Shown one piece after another: positions 53,346 to 64,000 of a stretch of 64,000 bases of DNA (position 1 is its first letter; every line of letters begins with the position of its first letter). A model generated the notes under the pieces. The model was not told where the DNA came from and did not search any database. It worked only from the letters and a program-made list of their open reading frames with translations. Where the stretch lies: the NCBI GenBank assembly GCA_022539475.1, contig VCMS01000302.1, positions 54,916 to 118,915 on the forward strand, given 5' to 3'. The translations under genes and the position numbers were made by a program. The DNA is from Gracilaria domingensis (Eukaryota > Rhodophyta > Florideophyceae > Gracilariales > Gracilariaceae).

Positions 53346-54164
53346 ACCGGGGCAGTTCGAATCCCGGCCTCAAGAGAGGACCGCACAGCGACAGTGTACC
53401 CTGTATCCTCCGGTGTGGGTGTAAATCCACGAGGATTTCAGGATATACCACACGGTTCAAAGAGAGTGCCCGAACGATAAAAAGAGCCACAAGAGGGGGA
53501 CACAGTAGTGTAGATCGTAGGTGACCAATGTCGGTATCTGCAGCCAAATTTAGATATCCAAAGGAGGAACAACCAAATAAAAATAGGCGGTAATGAACCA
53601 AACCAATGGTGAAAACAAAAGAAAGAACAAAGACAAACCCAAGTACTGGGGCGGAGAGATAGTGCCGGTCGGTAAACAAAATATATGTGCACTCCACGAG
53701 TCACAAGACAAACAAAAGAAAAACAAGACCAATGATGGTATGCACTGCGTGTACTCTCCTGGTTGGAGCCAGGGGATACCTAGACCGTGCTTCGATAACT
53801 CGCTCCGCGAGGAGTTGGAGTCGTCGCGCAGGCGAAATAGTTAGAGCCGCACACCGGGTTACCTTTACTGGGTTTATGATGGCGGTGAGCCATCACCTAA
53901 GTAGTAGAATTAGCAGCCCTGTAGAGGTTTATCAAGAATATCTAAATAATAGATTAATCCAAACACCTAATGTGCACCTTTCTTCCCGGGCGGTCCTTAC
54001 AGTGTCGGACCAAAACCCACAAGGTATTTCTAAAACATTGTGAAAAGATTCACTCCATCCAAACAACCAAATAGTGGTACACATGTGCACATTCCGGGTC
54101 CGGATTTACGTCATCGTGCTAGTCATAACCTCGAGTTTCCCATCGATGGGCATCTCAATAAGTT

Positions 54165-55964
54165 ATGATTTCAATTACCGAAACAGTATCCCTGAGGAGG
54201 GTTTGCTGCACATATCTCCCTTTTCAAGAGGAAACCACCCTGGTTGACAACGAGTTCCGTGACGGACATCAGTACAACTATCCGACCGCGATTGCGGGTT
54301 CCGAACGCTCGGCTTCCATAGATCTACACACGGATATCACACCAGTCTCTTCAGACTTCTCGAACGCGAGTGTACCTATACCTTTCCTACTTTCTCCTCC
54401 GAAATCTCCAATGTCGGAAAGCAATTCTAATTAACAGATTCCTCCGTCTTTCGGACAGCAGACTCCGTCCGCGCCGGGACCTTCCCAGAATGCTGGACCT
54501 TCCCCTGGTGCCGTGCCTTCAAATCCCCTGATGGTTCAGATTCCTACCGGTTTCAGTTCGGTTCCTCTGCCTCCAATAGTACCTCTTGGTCAAGCCCTGG
54601 ACGTCGGCGCGTAGAACGCTTCCGATCCCATGCCGATCGTGCCGGCCATTCCAACTTGGATTCCGCGTAGCGTACTTGTCAACCGAGATTACTTGCAGGA
54701 CCCCCGATTGTATTCCCGAGCACCTTGGTTCCTTACAGTAGCAGTAAATGACGCCGCGTTGTTGAACTCGTATGCCGAGAATGCTGTACTTCCTGGTGAC
54801 CTTCCAGTTGCGGTTGCCCAGTCGTGGGATTGGCACGTGCGCGAAGCGATACCTCTTGGTCATCTCTGTATGAGACATGGTCCGACTTGTGACGACGCGA
54901 GAAGTAACATGGCGAGAATCGCATACCAGCGCTTGGTCCGTACGCCTGGTAATACCCTCATTCGACAAGAGTACGGGTTCAACGTTGCCATCTTCCGAAC
55001 TCGCGGAAAAGGATCTTACGGTACCAACTTAGCTGTTCTTGCGGGGACTTTCCAACAGTTCGATGGATTAGCGCGACCGGTTGTCCGTGAAGAATTACTG
55101 TGATGGGAGCGACCGTTGCTTCGAGGCGAGCTCCGGTATATGCGTAGCAAGCCGCGAGGCGATTACACCCATGACCGCGTCTGGTTTGAGCGCAAGGCTC
55201 GTTCCGAATTCGGATTCTTGGTTCCTTACCATAATGTGGAAGCTCGAGCGATCGCAGCGCAATTCCTTCATGGACGTTATCCAGCCCTCCCAGATTAGTG
55301 GGGCATGTTGGAAGTTTCTCTTGGATGTGTCCCAAAGTTGTCTCCATGCTTGACCTACCTAAGTTCGAAGCTCTTGGCCAACCGACATAGCGGTTACTGG
55401 TCCCTGTTCCTTACCTAATGGATTGCCCGTGTGGCCGTGTTCCTTCTATGGGAAGCGCATGACCAGTGCCGAATCTGTTATCTTCCGATAGCACTACAGA
55501 ACAATCTTCGTACGCTCGACCCGAGAGTTCCCCTTGGGGGTGAGTCCAGCTTGGAAGAACTCACGTACCTGGTTGATGTCATTGACAGCGTGAATTGGGA
55601 CACCGTGCCTTATAGCCAACGTGGTCGTGGTGAACCTAGGGTCTTCGACCGTTCTCCAAGGCGCAGGAGTTACCGGGCCGGTGATTTCATCTATTACGTT
55701 CCCTACGAGGACGTCTTGTGTTCGCCTGCTCAGGCTGCGGCCATTCGAGACGCACCACGTATCATTCTTCATGGACACCCGAGGGGGTACGTCAATGCTG
55801 ACGAGTTCGCACAGCCAGCCGAGCTCGACGATCCTATGATGGACCACGACGCAGTGGGCGTGGACCAAGATGGTGGTATGGGCGCTCCGCGTGCCAACTT
55901 TGGTTATACCCCAACTATGGGCAATCTCGTGGTGTCTGACCCAGAAGCAGTACATAATTGGTAA
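54165..55964 (+). pseudogene. Antisense accessory gene of chromovirus F
   Basis: On the strand opposite to pol, a Pro/Ser-rich N-terminal region leads into a conserved body: MPIVPAIPTWIP, CDDARSNMARIAYQRLV, VWFERKARSEFGFLVPYHNV, DVIDSVNWDTVPYSQRG, then FDRSPRRRSYRAGDFIYYVP and an acidic tail. Each has a counterpart in the same place in chromovirus E. Fossil; broken several times. No known family recognised; not gag, protease, RT or envelope by inspection. Confidence 0.6.
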
Positions 55965-56113
55965 AGCATCCCATGGTAGCTATCCTTCAACTTCATTCGC
56001 AAGTTCTTCTTCTTCTTCTCTTCATAGAGCAACTTCTTAAAGTTCTTCTCCTTCTCCTTCTCGAGTAACGAGAGTTGCCTTCACGCGCTACGCGCGTTAT
56101 CGCTACAGTAGCT

Positions 56114-56446
56114 TCACTCACTTTGGGCTTCGCCAATATTCGGCTGTAGTAGTGTACCGGTGCGTCGTTGATAGCGAATGATGAACGACCTAGGCAGGTC
56201 TCTCACAGGTTGGTGGGTGTCTTCTGATGACGGAAATCCATACCATCGCACGCGATAGAGCCACTCTCCAGTTGGAGCTTGTTCGTGATTCACAAGTTTC
56301 TCCACAACGTACGCAGGTGGATACAGCGCTTGGTCGGTCGTTGAATTCACCATACTGTCTTCTGACGGAGTTCCAAAGATGATGCGCTTATAAAAGTCCA
56401 GCCTGGATGGCGTATTGACTGCTTCAACAACCAGTGGTGGTTCCAT
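56114..56446 (-). pseudogene. Integrase-tail chromodomain of chromovirus F
   Basis: AYVVEKLVNHEQAPTGEWLY then RVRWYGF and the acidic SSED turn form a chromodomain of about 55 residues, the chromatin-reading end of chromovirus integrases. Fossil fragment. Confidence 0.75.
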
Positions 56447-56679
56447 AAGTAAGAATCGGTGTGTCGATTCATTCGTCGTGTTTTCCGGTAATCAAAAGTG
56501 ATAGTTAGCCAAACAAGGTATTTTCTGTAAGAGGGCGACGAGCTGATCGTCACAAGTTAAATTCCATACGAATTGAACAACGTAGTGCGAAGTTATCGCA
56601 TCTCGAATACAAGTATTCCTGTCGATATCAAGGGCGTTCACCGTTCTGACGGTGGAGCTCGACGGTTACGCGCCGTGTT

Positions 56680-56975
56680 GCATGCAAGTGCAAAGCAATT
56701 CCATTGGTTGGAACACCACACACGTGGCTCTGTGCAACTGATTCCTATTGGGGGAACAACTGCCAAGTGGCCATGTGCACTTCCAAACATTTCTGCTGTG
56801 CAGCACCATCTAATTGGTTCGTCCATCTGCCACGTGAAACTGTACAACCCATTTTCATTGGTAGTGCTCTCAATCCACATTGGACATGATTTCTAACAGG
56901 CGTTTGTGTGCAAACGAATCCCATTGGTTGGGAAACACACCAAGTGCCCTTGTGGCACGCCGCTAATTGCGGTGG
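56680..56975. repeat. Degenerate tandem array of 44-bp period with phased ATTGG
   Basis: ATTGG occurs at 56703, 56747, 56813, 56857, 56879 and 56923, all separated by exact multiples of 22 bp. TGTGCA-like hexamers (56687, 56731, 56774, 56797, 56841, 56907 and 56951) fall between them, mostly 28 bp after an ATTGG. The period is not a multiple of three, so the repeat is not coding. Other bases have diverged. Confidence 0.75.
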
Positions 56976-57299
56976 GCGACGGCGGCACCGTAATGCATCA
57001 AAAATATGCCAAATTCGCTTTTTTCCATTGCGCAAAGCGCCTTTTCCCAACGGACAACACGGTTCAACGGGTCGGTTGAAAAACCTTTGTTAGGTACTGT
57101 AATCGTCACCCAAGCGGGAGAACACGGCGTGTCGCAATTCTTGACGCTGAAGCGTACTAAGCGAGTGGGCACGTGCTCCGCGCGTGTGCGGAGTCTTCCA
57201 CGAGGGTGTGGTCCGTGGCATTATGCATGACCTGAACAAGGTAGACTTCGGTGCACTCATCGCGGTAAGCGACAAGCCAGGGTCTGCGGACACAGTCTT
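56976..57299. other. Between the 44-bp array and the LTR of chromovirus E
   Basis: No gene; exact LTR boundary not determined. Confidence 0.3.
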
Positions 57300-58401
57300 C
57301 GTAGTCGACTAGCGATTCCTAACCGAAGTACCGAATTGGTTCTGAGGATTGTCACGCTATGGCAACTCATCCCCGCGAGATGCATGTAGAGCGAAACCCT
57401 GCCATAAACGCTATAGGGAATCTCCACTAGGATGTCCGAGTCCTACTCCCTATGAGAGATAGACTCAGCCATAGAACCCTCTGTCCGTACTTGAGTCGAG
57501 TGACAAGCCGGGTGTAAGACCGGAGACGGTGACTGGCTATACCTACAGAGGTGGGATGCAAAGAACGGTGCTGATCCAGAGATGGAGTTTGATCCGAACC
57601 TGAACAAAGGGACGAAAAAGGGGTTTGTGTAAACGGGGGAAAGCTCACGGTAGAAACCACCGGAGCGGAGCTACGCACCGTGCCAACCGGCGAGAATGGG
57701 TCTGGCAGCGGAGCGACGCACTCAAAGGCGCCAAAATTAAACCCAATACTAGGGCGGAAGCGATACCTGAACCAGGTGAACAAGTGTAAACAACGAGACT
57801 CAACAGAGTGACAACAACAAGAATCAACAACAAGAACGAAACAAGGAACAACAAGATACAACCGACACAGCGATAAAGACAATCAAAGATCCAAAGATGG
57901 CGAGACAAGTGCTTCCTTAGTGACCCTGAGGGGTAGTAGTGCCGATACCAGTCGTGGTTACTCTCCAGATGGAGTCGTAGACCTACGTAGGCAGCAAGTT
58001 ACTATAGTCCAATCCTGAACAGGATTCGACTTGAGTGTCGACTCAGTTGTCCCTTTACTTGGAGGCTCAGGGGTGAGATCACCCGAGCATATATACTACT
58101 ACTACGTCTACGGTGCACACCTCCCGAGGGTTCTATACGTGGACAACTCACTGTCAGGGGCTGGGGTAATTCCCAGCGGGCGTGGCACAATTATCTGCAG
58201 GCCAACCTCCACACGTGGCCAACTATTCTACGTACTATACGCTTCGTACAGAGGATTCACCTACCAAGGCTCTGTTAAAACCCTCCAAAAATTGCCCAAA
58301 ACTAAAGGGAGTATTCATACCTTCGCCACGTCACCGGCCATCGGTACCATCTCATTATGAGCGACATGATGCATCCGATAGGGGAAAGCCGTTGCTTCAC
58401 A
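57300..58401 (-). repeat. 3' LTR of chromovirus E
   Basis: Starts TGTGAAGCAACGG after the polypurine tract. It contains CCCTGACAGTGAGTTG, the hairpins GGTGAGATCACC and AATCCTGAACAGGATT, the conserved core, a pyrimidine-rich tract, TTACACCCGG and GGACATCCTA, in the same order as modules A-C. The left end is approximate. Confidence 0.6.
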
Positions 58402-58416
58402 TCTCTCCCTCCTTAG

Positions 58417-60530
58417 GTGCGAGCGCGAGCGCGAGCGCGACGGCGAAGTACCGACATCAAGGGTATAAATATGATGTCTCCTCAGGGTTCCACCGACCAC
58501 TCGGTTCTTCCACGCAAGCGGCTTTCGCCTCTGACTTCGGATACAACTACTCCTTCTCCTCCGATACCGCGGCATTCGCTACCAGTGCCTACTGGTCCTT
58601 CTTCTCCTTCGACAGGAATGAATCCGAACCTATTCCATACCAACTCGCTCCCGAGGAACTCGTCGTCAGCTCCGCAAGCGGCGTCTGAGGTGCCCTCGTG
58701 CAGCGCTTCTCAACAAGGACAGCCTCTTCAGAGTCTTCCACAGTACTTTGGAGGCTTCCAATCGGCTCCTCTCCCTCAAGGAAATCCGTACAGCCGTCTG
58801 TTCGCTCAACCCTACGCGGGGTACAATCATCCAGGTTTCCTGCATCCTCAAGCTCCGGCCCAACCCATCCCGCAAGCGTTAGCTCCCTTCAACTTCTATG
58901 AAGCTTATCCTCATCCGGGTGCCCCTCTTCCGATACCTCCGGCTCCTCCCGTGGCTCCGGTGCAACAGCCTTATGATCCAAACGCCATCGCGTGGAATGC
59001 AGAGCAGGCCGTACCGTTGACGGTGAACCCTCGGGGGTGGATTAGTAGAGAGTTCCTTGTGAACCTGGATACCCGACGTGAGGGGTTGATCTTTCCCGCG
59101 CTCCGTGGTTTCACCTGACAGCGGTAGCAGATGATGCTCTCATCGATTCCTATGCGGTGAACGGAATACTTCAAGGTAGGCTTTCTCGAGATGCGGTGCG
59201 CTCTCGCAAGTGGCAGACCCGCATAGCGGTGGAGCCGCATTGGCTTCGTTGCGACCGCGGGGAGTGCCTTGACCACGCACGTGGGGACATGGCGCGACTC
59301 GCTTATTCCAGAGCTCGAAGATTGCGATATGACCATCCGATTCCGGCCGAGTATGACTTCGACGTCTCGCAATACCGTACCTACGGTGAGGTTTCCTATG
59401 TTAACGCCTTGGCGGAATTTCCGGAGGGGGAGCATCGATACCATTTCAGTGAGGTTGATCCTGATATTCTCCTATGGAGTCGTCCCTTGCTCAGGGCGGA
59501 GTTCCGATACCTCTCCAGGAGTAAGAGACACAACAAAGATCTCTATGACTTCGAGAGACGAGTCCGGTTCGAACGGAATGCGCGCTCCCGTAGGGGACTC
59601 CTAGTTCCATATCCAAACTTGGAAGTTGATCGTTTGCGCGTCGATGCCTTGCCTTCCCGATACGTGGGCCTTCCATCGTGATGGAGCCGTGTAGAGGTCC
59701 TCGCGGGGTGTTTTGCTGAACTCCCGCCGAGTATCTACTACATCGGTTCGCGGTTGGTAGACAATCCCAACTCGGGCTATTGGTCTCTGGTTCTTGCCGA
59801 GTGCGCTGCCCGCGTCGCGGTTCACCTCCAATGGGATGTCTATGACCATTACCGTTTGTGGTATCTCCCTCCGAATCTGAGGTGGCTCCTTCGAAGGATT
59901 GATCACGTTAATTCCTTGGGTTCCGAGGCTAACCAGGAAGAGGTTGGGAAATTGTTGGATGTCATCGACAGGGTCGGTTGGGACCGAGTTCCGGTAGCTT
60001 GGCAGCCTGACAGGCGACAGCGTTTCCGCGACCGATCACCGGGGCGAATTTCCACCCGTTCCGGGGTCTGGGTGTACTACGACCCGTGGGAGCGACAGTT
60101 CATCTCCGAAGAGCAAGCGACTGCAATGGCGGCTATGCACCGCGCGATGCCGGTCGGTCACCCAGTAGGGTTCGTGTTCCCCGAGGATTACGCCGTTCCG
60201 TCGGATGCACCTGATCCAATGTTAGACAATGATGAGGTAGCCATCGTAGCCGGGCCAGCACAGCTGACGGGAGTTCCGAACTCGTACCCTAACTCGAAAG
60301 CGGTCGCAACAGAGGGCGCTCAAGCCCCGCGGGATGGTCCTTGGTTGCTCCCACTGCTCAGCCTGCCAATTGGGCTGGGAGTGTGGCTTCCCGTCGTGCT
60401 GACCTCCAGGCTCATGGAATTCCGATCCCACCGGGAGTGAACACCGTCACGGGGCTCGCGGCTCTCGCAAGCGAGTACTTCGCGCAGAATCCCAACAAGG
60501 GAAGCGGTGCTTCCTCCACTGGTGGATAGC
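58417..60530 (+). pseudogene. Antisense accessory gene of chromovirus E
   Basis: On the strand opposite to pol. A long Pro/Ser/Gln-rich N-terminal region (58417-59000) leads to NPRGWISREFLVN, CLDHARGDMARLAYSRARRL, YRTYGEVSYVNALAEF, LLWSRPLLRAEFRYLSRSKR, VRFERNARSRRGLLVPYPNL, SGYWSLVLAECAARVAVHLQ, LDVIDRVGWDRVPVAW and FRDRSPGRISTRSGVWVYY, and ends in an acidic stretch plus a short Gly/Ser tail. These parts align with those of chromovirus F. Fossil with a few breaks. Function unknown; conserved at protein level. Confidence 0.65.
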
Positions 60531-60920
60531 CCCTCATGAGGTCTTCCTCCAATCTTAGAGTGTCTTGTGATAGTTTCCAATTAAACCCAGCTAGTGGCAA
60601 ATTTTCCCTTACCCTCGTCGAGGTATGCTTCTCGGCGACGAGCTTCTTCTTCTTCCTTCTCCTTCAGCAGGATCTGCTTTCTTCCACTTCTCTTCCAGTT
60701 CCTGGCCATAGAGTGCAGATATCTTTATTCCTCTTCAGGCAGTTTATACTTCTCCGTAATACGGAAGTATCTCTATAATTCGGTACTTCTACTACATCTC
60801 TCCTATGATACAGAAGATCTCTTCCTACTTCTAGGTCTTCTTCTTCTCTTCCGAGCGTCTGACTTCTTTCTTCCAACCGCAAGGCGGGCACGAGTACAGT
60901 AGAGCACACCGATAAGCGGG

Positions 60921-61301
60921 CTACCCGACCATCGCGTTATCCAATGTTGGAGGCAATGGCGTCCTAGTACGGCGGTGATACGACATGACCTTCGACCTAG
61001 GGAGGTGTTCAATTGGCTCCCAAGTGTCCTCGTCAGGGAGATAGCCGTACCAACGGACTCTATACAGTAGTTTCCCTTCGGGGCTTTCCTCGTATTTTAC
61101 GATACGATCTGCCACGAATTCTTGTGGGTACACGCCATCTCTGGCTTCTTTCTTGTCCTTTCCCGACATCAGGGAGTGACAATTAGCAAAACCCAAGCGG
61201 GGTAGTAGTTTCTTCGGATTTCGAACCGGTTCCCGGGGTGGAGGATAAGTGAACTGTCGTGTCTTCCAGCCGTCGTGACGGAGTGTGCTAACTACCGACA
61301 C
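60921..61301 (-). pseudogene. Integrase-tail chromodomain of chromovirus E
   Basis: QEFVADRIVKYEESPEGKLL then YRVRWYGYLPDEDTWEPIEH is a full chromodomain, with the aromatic positions F, W and Y that form the methyl-lysine cage in HP1. It directs integration to marked chromatin in characterised chromoviruses. Confidence 0.85.
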
Positions 61302-62232
61302 GGGCGTCCAATTGCCTCACAAGTGAGCTCAATCGAAAGCTCTTGATCTCCGATTTCCGGCAAACTCTTTTCTATCCTAAATGGGCAACTAATCGACGAA
61401 CGGTCGCGTCCGTGAAGCGGCAATACCTTCACTTTTGTTGCGGAGGAGCCGTTTTGACGGAGAAGTGGCGTACAGCACGTCGGGTCACGGCGCATGACCT
61501 GTGTTGCACTCCATTTTTATTGGATATTTGGGCATACTCGTGCGAGCGTGTGCGCCACACGTCCGTGAACGGTATCTACAGTGTCAGCTTCGCCGGCTGG
61601 CGGTTGCCAGGCGGCGTGCACTACCCTCCAGCAATGGCGTATGCTTACAGCAGGTAATCTCGAATTTCCCGCCGTCGGGCTGCACATGCATACCGTATGT
61701 GGTACCGTTCACCGTGCTTACGGGTCCTGCACCTCGACATGTTCCGTATGTTCCAGCGTACCCTTCGGGGGACTTGACCACTTCCTCCTTCAGGCTTTCC
61801 AGTACAATCCACAACAATTCTTCTTTCCTTCCTCCTCCCGCTATGGGCTGTTCCCAGGTGGGCTATGCATCGATCTCCATGTCGCCTCGTCCGACAAAGG
61901 GGTCGGCGGAGACAGTGCATTCGCGCGAGCGAGATACCGTACGCTCCAACGACTTGGACTGCATCCCAACGGGGCCACCAACTTCCTTAGCTGTAGCACT
62001 CCCTGCGCGGGATTCTTCACTTCTTCTGACTTCATTCCTCGCCGAGGTCTCGGATGTACGCGACTCAGCGCCAACGCGACCATTCTCAGCGGAGGATTCT
62101 GTCTCACTCTGAGATTCAACACCTCGGTCAGGTCCAGCGGACGCCGGAGCAACCGAAACGCGATTTACACTGTCCTCCCCCTCCTTAGGGTGCGATACGG
62201 CTTCCGTATCGTACACGGGGGGTGAATCTCAT

Positions 62233-63956
62233 TCAACTCAGTAGAGGATGTAGGTGTAATCCGTGAGAGTCCGGGGCTATCCTTGAGTAACTCTGTTGTA
62301 CTAGGCAAGTCAGAGAGACCGCTTTGCGGGTGGGGCAAAACCGATGGGCGGTTCGCAGTAGCACCAGATTGTTCGGGGTCCCCTGGTGCGGCGGTGAGCC
62401 ATTTCCGGTACTCGGCCTTGCGATAACTTCCTGGATAGGGTTTGGGGCGCGATACACTCGATCCCGCGATGCCCGCTCGTGCTGATTATCGATATCGAGC
62501 ACGACGGTGGTCTCCTGTACGGATACTACCCGATAGGGGCCACTAGCGATCGGAGAGAGCTCATGCCGCTTCTCCTTCTCAGGATTATAGTACTCCTTCC
62601 TGAGGAACACGTACTCACCTGCGATAGCGGCATGGGAATTCGACTATCGAAATTGCGCTTGTAAGCGAGTTGAGCCTTCTCCATAGAGCGTTTAGCAATA
62701 GTCACCATCATGGTTAACCATTTCTTCCACGCGTCGCGATGTAACCTCGGTGTCAAGTATTCGTCCATAGTTGGCTGTGCCTCAATAGCAAGGGGATACC
62801 GTCTCCTTGACAGGACCAACTCGAAAGGGGACAAAGACGTAACCCGATGTACTTGGGTATTATACGCATATGTGATTGCGTCAGTGTACAGATCCCAAGT
62901 CTTGGGGTGTTCCGCAACGTAGGATCTCAATGCACGAAGAATGGTTTGGTTAAATCTCTCTGCTTCACCATTAGTTTGGGGATGATACGTTGTTGTAAAC
63001 AGATTCCTAATATCCAGGATGCGACACACGTCTTGAAAGAACTTTGACGTAAACTGAGAGCCGTTGTCGGAGAGTAAATGTACCGGTAATCCATAGAAAA
63101 ATAACCAGTGGGTAACGAACGCCTGAGCCAAGACGGCAGCAGTTATCCGCTTAAGCGGCACAGTCCGTACCAGCTTCGGGAAGCGATCGGTAATCACCAG
63201 GAGGTATTGATTCCCTTGCGAGTTTTTGATCAATTCGCCTAGGATGTCAATGGCGACAGACTCGAGCGGCGCCCTTGCGGGAAACAGCATTAACTTCTTG
63301 GAGTGCCTCCTCAGTTTGATGTCGTCCTGAGCGCATTCCTGACAGGATTGGCGTACTGCATAACAGTCAAATTCCATTGCCGGCCAGTAAAAATCCTTTC
63401 TCAGTGTGAGATACAACTTTCTTTTTCCCGGATGGGCTCCCAACTTCACGTAGTGAGAAAGGTGAAGAACGCGGCTCTGCAAGGAGTGCGGCATCACTAT
63501 TTGTGGGTTTGTTGACACCTTCCTTGCTAGGTAGCCTTGATCGTTCACCTGAAAAGGTAAGTGATATCCATGGTTCAGACGGGCTCGTACCTGGGTACAG
63601 AAGGGATCTGTCTGCTGTTCCCGTATCATCTCCTCGAGCGTAATGGGTATAAATGACCCGGCACTCGGTTCAGCGGTTCGAGTGGCGAGAATGTCGTCAC
63701 ACACGTCGTCCGACAGGATTTCAGTGCACTCATCGAGGTCACTAACCATAAAGCAAGGGATATCAGCGTCCTCTGTAGGCTTTGCTTCAGCTGCTGTGCC
63801 CAAACGGGAGAGTGCGTCTGCCTGCAAGTTGAGGGAGCCCTTCTTATACACGACTTCGAAGTCAAATTCCGACAGTCGGAGCCTCCAACGCATCAAGCGT
63901 CCCGATGGTTCGGTGATTTCCATGAGCCAACGGAGGCACTTGTGGTCAGTGTGCAC
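62233..63956 (-). pseudogene. Chromovirus E pol: RNase H end and integrase
   Basis: The RNase H end (HTDHKCLRWLM, FDFEVVYKKGSLNLQADALS) is followed by the H2C2 zinc finger of integrase (HLSHYVKLGAHPGKRKL ... CQECAQ). The DDE core comes next with DILGELIKNSQGNQYLLVIT, LLSDNGSQFTSKFFQDV and TTYHPQTNGEAERFNQTIL, and then a GPY/F module (SPIASGPYRVVSVQE). Typical Ty3/gypsy order. Fossil, broken. Confidence 0.9.
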
Positions 63957-64000
63957 CCTAAAAATGAGTTCTCATCGAATATGGTCTTAGAGTGGACAAT

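Larger units (their letters stand above)
53345..56450 (-). mobile_element. Chromovirus (Ty3/gypsy) 3' part, copy F
   Basis: Minus-strand element. From right to left: integrase C-terminal chromodomain (56114-56446), an antisense gene region (54165-55964), a polypurine tract (54214-54226) followed by an LTR from about 54212 to 53345 with the core CCAAGTACTGGGGCGG on the plus strand (53639-53654). Most of pol is missing to the right. It lies within the protease-to-pol region of the gypsy remnant. Broken, with several breaks; moderately old. Confidence 0.7.
57300..64000 (-). mobile_element. Chromovirus (Ty3/gypsy), copy E, running off the right edge
   Basis: Minus-strand element. From right to left: RNase H end and integrase (62526-63956), GPY/F module (about 62430-62610), Ser/Glu-rich linker, chromodomain (60921-61301), antisense gene (58417-60530), polypurine tract (58402-58414), and an LTR from 58401 to about 57300 with the core CCCAATACTAGGGCGG on the plus strand (57742-57757). 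The 5' LTR, gag and most RT lie outside. Broken in a few places; looks younger than copy F because its frames are longer. Confidence 0.8.

Noticed and set aside
53345-53370. tRNA-like T arm (CAGTTCGAATCCCGG) at the end of chromovirus F
   Set aside because: The flanking stem does not pair and no acceptor, D or anticodon arms are found; at most a chance B-box.
57427-57908. Minus-strand 151-codon frame in the LTR of chromovirus E
   Set aside because: It overlaps the conserved LTR core and a C/T-rich tract; low-complexity translation.
61501-62225. Plus-strand frames of about 200 codons opposite the integrase linker
   Set aside because: Antisense to a Ser/Glu-rich part of pol, with no counterpart in the other chromovirus and no domain. 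Unlike the antisense gene at 58.4-60.5 kb, no conservation supports them.

Overview
The window looks like nuclear DNA from an intron-poor eukaryote. The host genes are long uninterrupted frames with TATA-like boxes, there is a eukaryotic tRNA-Ala gene, and much of the rest is transposon debris of several classes. Flotillin, a type II GT61 glycosyltransferase, Sel1-repeat and secreted or membrane proteins, together with chromoviruses, Cryptons and a piggyBac element, would fit a multicellular red alga of the Chondrus type. That assignment is inference; no marker gene here settles it.

Layout. 1-5.3 kb holds host genes: a tail-to-tail pair of HAD phosphatase paralogues, a ketopantoate-reductase-like NAD(P)-binding protein, a fragment of ribulose-phosphate 3-epimerase, and a purine-rich coiled-coil gene. 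5.7-16.6 kb is repeat territory: an LTR-like unit with heat-shock elements, LTR modules full of tiny hairpins, a 2.4 kb array of such hairpins, a decayed Crypton recombinase, and a GC palindrome cluster. 18.6-32.7 kb is the gene-rich core: a possible small membrane protein, then on the minus strand a small secreted protein, GT61 transferase, Sel1-repeat protein, two membrane or secreted proteins and flotillin, with tRNA-Ala(UGC) on the plus strand.

33.7-50.9 kb is a stack of DNA transposons and a LINE. A piggyBac element with an unbroken 707-codon transposase is followed after 45 bp by a decayed pogo/Tigger element with matching 16-bp inverted ends. Next comes a Crypton split by an LTR module, then an inverted-repeat element interrupted by a 4.7 kb LINE whose 8-bp target duplication is visible. 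A short element with direct terminal repeats closes this part. 51.7-64 kb holds Ty3/gypsy fossils: a plus-strand gag-protease remnant, cut by the 3' part of one chromovirus, then a second chromovirus running off the right edge.

The most unusual observation is that both chromoviruses carry, between chromodomain and 3' LTR, a reading frame on the opposite strand to pol. Its protein is recognisably conserved between the two copies, so it looks like a real antisense accessory gene. The LTR modules of this group share dense short hairpins and a near-invariant core, CCGCCCYAGTAYTGGG. A separate 44-bp-period array with exactly phased ATTGG boxes lies between the two chromoviruses.
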